40,810 nt of DNA. Source: Gammaproteobacteria bacterium (lineage in GTDB: Bacteria; Pseudomonadota; Gammaproteobacteria; Steroidobacterales; Steroidobacteraceae). The position numbers were made by a program, and so were the translations under genes. The DNA lies in the NCBI GenBank assembly GCA_025358615.1, contig JANYIY010000411.1, positions 1-40,810 on the forward strand, read 5' to 3'. This document shows, in pieces, positions 39,101-40,810 of the stretch. Position 1 is the first letter of the stretch. Each line of letters begins with the position of its first letter. Under the pieces are notes generated by a model that was not told where the DNA came from, made no database searches, and was given only the letters and a program-made list of their open reading frames with translations.

Positions 39101-39112
39101 GACGAACCCTAG
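33137..39112 (+). CDS. Bacterial alpha-2-macroglobulin family protein with intact thioester motif
   Basis: MG/A2M domains; FSDRGIYRPGDAIHIG; VYWSGIVDVESERDFAWTVPDTFNGSLKVFALAV; thioester YPHLCTEQLVS; followed by pbpC. Confidence 0.93.
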   Translation: MTNSRWTAMVRVTASLWKAWARCAQAVFGAWAWEAPRWFTWARGALTGIGRRWSYSARSHPRTTGAVLVGIVVLALGSYASWHWYQLLPKPEFAAFSLTAPGRTRIEEENAKPDPLTVRFDRSVAALALAGKPLANGVSMAPGLEGTWRWLDDRVLEFRPKQDWPIGQVYKVALDKAILAPQVRLKDYGLEFGTASFAAHISASQFYQDPVNPGVKMGVFDVQFTHPVDPAEFERRVELRLAGQKEGVLGVGRETTPFTVVYDKLKLIASVHSASLPIPKDPTALEIHIDAGVRAARGGNPTPTPLTAGAAVPGLYSLTVTGAEPLVVSNQRNEPEQVLLVNLSAATGERDMAQAVKVWVLPKVRPAHDVVPAAGREDSPYGWYNPKEVSDAVLSAAEPLALEPIAAEREFVESHSLRYHADVGRFLFVQVDKNLRSFGGYLSPRTERFIVAVPPFPPELKILSQGSLLALSGEHKVAALVRDLPGVRIDIARLLPAQLQHLVSQSNGDFSNPSFYGGLGPDNLTERFVRKVPLGNLAHGQAHYESIDLGEYLHSGAQEKRGIFLLTVQGYDPRAEAAQQRAAEARRRAAALPAATAAAANDDETEAVGADDAGSSEEASAAAAGMIDKRLILVTDLGIVLKRSTDGTQDVFVQSIANGLPVAAAGVDIVAKNGTTLVTQTTDALGRAHFQKLDDLTRERAPLLVQVRKAGDLSFLPLIHGDRRLDMSRFDIGGVRSARGANQLTAYLFSDRGIYRPGDAIHIGMITKTANWSKDLAGIPLEAEILDARGLTVARQRFKLPASGFAELSHTTPDTAPTGTYTVNLYIVKDSRADAEIGTTTVRVQEFEPERMKVTAQLSAESADGWVTPKDLKALINVQNLFGTPAEHRRVEGTLTLTPAFPAFRSLPDYRFYDPQRAKEGYSDRLRDADTDSQGNAVFDLGLQKYAKATYRVHVLARAFEPGSGRSVTADAAALVSELPFLVGFKADGDLEYLSRDAKRIVSWIAIDSSTKKTAADGLTLKRVETKFVSVLTKQNNGTYQYESRKKDVTLSEAPFAIPAAGLELALVTDAPGTYAYLIRDAAGLELNRVEYTVVGSANVTRSLERNAELQITLNKKDYSPGEEIELSIKAPYTGAGLITIERDRVYAAQWFKSDTSASVQKIRLPADFEGNGYISVQFIRDPASEEIFTSPLSYGAVPFVTSLAARTNTLTLRVPDLVKPGEVLHFKLGSAHPTRAVVFAVDEGILQVAHYQTPDPLGEFFKKRALEVKTSQILDLILPEFKRILAAAAPGGDGEAALRRNLNPFKRKHDKPAVYWSGIVDVESERDFAWTVPDTFNGSLKVFALAVADSTIGVAQSQTLVRADFVLSPNMPVAVAPGDEFEVSVGVANGVTGSGTGAAIEVTADPQAQLEIIGPPQQTLNIGERREAVARFRFRARAQLGAAAVKFAASWRGHLSRLAAAVSVRPASPYLTEVTAGYFASATDVPVGRSLYPNYRKLEVGVSTLPLVLAGALATYLDDYPHLCTEQLVSRGFAALVVARQPELAPAAGSPTHAPGEATTALLAVLRSRQNAEGGFGLWTASVGADEFASVYVVHWLIEARERGEAIPADMLQKASVWLLRYAASPVPDDGSAGLAGLRNRAYATYLLTRQGTVTTPIAAGLRETLDARYAKAWKGDITAAYLASAYRLQRQDREAASLMGSLAEQIGTPSGRRFAYYYDDAIRDAEVLYLLSRHFPEQARVLKAQNLQALVTPLSRGEYSTLSSAMLVLAFDAYAGSVAANGLDKFSGSQLAANDKRSPLSFKGKLLLRGSYEGATKQLHLVNDTGLAGFFAITNSGFDRSPPLGELRQGIEILREYLDAQGQPVTTVRSGDEIIVRLRMRAIDAQYIANVAVIDLLPGGFEPVLQPQAAAESQASSGGWQLEFADVREDRVLLYGGLTKDLAEYRYRIRATNAGAFLVPPSYAESMYDRTLRARASSGRVTVKRPDEP

Positions 39113-39124
39113 GCTTCCGACGAG

Positions 39125-40762
39125 GTGGATCCGATGCAGCCGCAGCGCATGCAGCGAATCTCTCGAAGGATCGGCTATGCCGCGCTCGCGGTGATGCTCG
39201 CCTGCGTGTGCGCGGTGGCGATCGCCCGTATCTGGCCGAAGGCACCGCTGCGCGCGCTCACACCGGGATCGACGGCGATCAGCACGCAGCGCGGCGAGCT
39301 GCTGCGCCTGACGCTGGCCGCCGATGGTCAGTACCGGCTCTGGGTGGATCTCGAAGGGATGCCACAGCGCCTGCCCGCCGCCGTGGTCTTGTACGAGGAC
39401 CGCTGGTTCTACCAGCACCCCGGCGTCAATCCCATTGCGTTGGCGCGTGCGGTCTCGCGCAACAGCCTGGGCGGCCGGCGCTTCGGCGCGTCGACTATCA
39501 CCATGCAGCTCGCACGGCGGCTGTTTCGATTGGATTCACGCAGTACGCTGGGAAAATTGCGGCAAATCGCGCTGGCCCTGTGGCTCGAAATGCGTTACAG
39601 CAAACACGACATTCTCGAAGCCTACTTGAATCTAGCGCCCTATGGCCGCAACGTCGAAGGAGTCGGCGCGGCCAGCCTCATCTATTTCGGGTCGCCGGTT
39701 GCCCGACTATCGGTGCCGCAGCTCATGACTCTGGCGGTGATTCCGCAGAATCCGCGGGAGCGCCGGCCCACACCGGCCGCGCTGGCCGGCTCGGCGCTCG
39801 ATGTAGCGCGCAGCCGCTTGTGGGTGCGCTGGCTCGCACGTGAGCCGGACGATGTTCGATTCTCGGGCGGCATGGCAGCAGTGGTGCCGTCGCGAAGTCC
39901 CGAGCAGCTGCCGTTTCTCGCGCCGCATTTGACCGACGCGCTGCTGCGCGAGACTAGCGGCGATGTGCGCACGACGCTCGACCTGCGGCAGCAACGCACA
40001 GTCGAACGTATTCTGCGCGCCTATATCAGCAGCCAGAGTGCTCTGGGAATCCGCAACGCCGGCGCCTTGCTGCTGGAGCTGAACGGCGGCCGTGCGCCGG
40101 TGCGCGCCTATGTGGGATCGGCGGACTATCGAGATGTTGCGATCGAGGGTCAGGTGAATGCCGTGACGGCCAGGCGTTCACCCGGGTCGACCTTGAAGCC
40201 ATTCGTCTACGGGCTGGCACTCGATCAGGGATTATTGCATCCGCGTACCATTCTCAAAGATGTACCGACGGCATTCGGGCCTTTCAGTCCCGAGAACTTC
40301 GACGGCCGATTCGTGGGACCGATCGCGGCCGAAGATGCGTTGATTCGCAGCCGCAACGTGCCGGCCGTCGCTGTGGCCAGCCAGCTGTCGCGTCCCAGTC
40401 TGTACGATTTTCTGCAGCGGGCAGGCGTGGCGCGCTTGCAAGGCGAACGCCACTACGGTCTGGCGCTGGCCTTGGGCGGTGGCGAAGTGTCGATGGAAGA
40501 ACTCGCGCGCATGTATGCAATGTTACTGAACGGCGGCCAACTGCCGGAACTGCAAGCTATAGCAGATACATCCACGGTCGCCGCCGCTGGCTCGGCGACC
40601 TCCATGGCTCCGTCGCACGGTGAGCGGCTGCTGTCGGAGGAGGCGAGTTTCATCGTACTCGACATGTTGAAGAAAAATCCGCGCCCCGTGGCATCCGGCT
40701 CGTGGCAGAGTTCGATTCGACCGGCAATGTGGCCAACGACTTCGCGAGCGCTACGCTGGTGA
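39125..40762 (+). CDS. pbpC: Penicillin-binding protein 1C, 3' end disrupted or chimeric near the window edge
   Basis: GT51: YEDRWFYQHPGVNPIALARA, GASTITMQLARRLF. Transpeptidase: SPGSTLKPFVYG (SxxK), IRSRNVPAVAVA (SxN). The KTG(T/S) motif is missing because homology stops after MLKKNPRP. Confidence 0.85.
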   Translation: MDPMQPQRMQRISRRIGYAALAVMLACVCAVAIARIWPKAPLRALTPGSTAISTQRGELLRLTLAADGQYRLWVDLEGMPQRLPAAVVLYEDRWFYQHPGVNPIALARAVSRNSLGGRRFGASTITMQLARRLFRLDSRSTLGKLRQIALALWLEMRYSKHDILEAYLNLAPYGRNVEGVGAASLIYFGSPVARLSVPQLMTLAVIPQNPRERRPTPAALAGSALDVARSRLWVRWLAREPDDVRFSGGMAAVVPSRSPEQLPFLAPHLTDALLRETSGDVRTTLDLRQQRTVERILRAYISSQSALGIRNAGALLLELNGGRAPVRAYVGSADYRDVAIEGQVNAVTARRSPGSTLKPFVYGLALDQGLLHPRTILKDVPTAFGPFSPENFDGRFVGPIAAEDALIRSRNVPAVAVASQLSRPSLYDFLQRAGVARLQGERHYGLALALGGGEVSMEELARMYAMLLNGGQLPELQAIADTSTVAAAGSATSMAPSHGERLLSEEASFIVLDMLKKNPRPVASGSWQSSIRPAMWPTTSRALRW

Positions 40763-40810
40763 GTGGTGCGACGCAAGTCTACAACAACAGCTCCGGTAAC
40801 TGGCGCTTTG

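Noticed and set aside
33137-40762. Alpha-2-macroglobulin next to pbpC as a novel pairing
   Set aside because: The A2M-pbpC linkage is a well-established bacterial arrangement; only the anchor type and the broken pbpC end are noteworthy.
1-40810. Search for CRISPR arrays, tRNA/rRNA, transposases, phage genes, toxin-antitoxin or known defence modules
   Set aside because: None seen by eye. No regularly spaced repeats, no cloverleaf-like segments and no integrase/transposase motifs were recognised; small structured RNAs could still be missed without covariance searches.

Overview
The window is GC-rich bacterial DNA, probably a proteobacterial chromosome or metagenome contig. It is densely coding and contains no rRNA, tRNA, CRISPR array, transposase or phage module that I could recognise. 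From left to right: (i) a minus-strand group with a VAO/4-cresol-dehydrogenase-type FAD oxidase broken by an apparent frameshift, a Tat-signal protein, a small membrane protein and a methyltransferase, divergent from a large XRE-HTH + AAA + TPR regulator; (ii) a tightly coupled plus-strand operon (about 7.9-16.6 kb) encoding a ThuB-like Gfo/Idh/MocA oxidoreductase, a NupG-type symporter, a TIM-barrel isomerase/epimerase, a GMC oxidoreductase with gluconate-2-dehydrogenase subunit-3 partner, a DUF1080 (3-keto-glycoside hydrolase-type) protein and an exported amidohydrolase, with a divergent Tat-exported TIM-barrel protein. I read this as a candidate oxidative (3-keto) glycoside or nucleoside cleavage system. 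It is preceded by a 74-codon ORF that looks like a fused remnant of a second GMC/subunit-3 pair; (iii) a convergent DauA/DauB-like pair (D-arginine dehydrogenase-like and ornithine cyclodeaminase-like), msrA, aldose epimerase, P450, and a secreted S8 protease with a strong intrinsic terminator; (iv) a GBBH/TMLH-like dioxygenase divergent from an MFS transporter; (v) an MFS + MMPL/RND exporter pair divergent from a PhnD-like binding protein and a lipoprotein; (vi) an alpha-2-macroglobulin gene followed by pbpC, whose 3' end diverges abruptly at the window edge. All family assignments come from reading motifs and from memory of the families. No database search was run.
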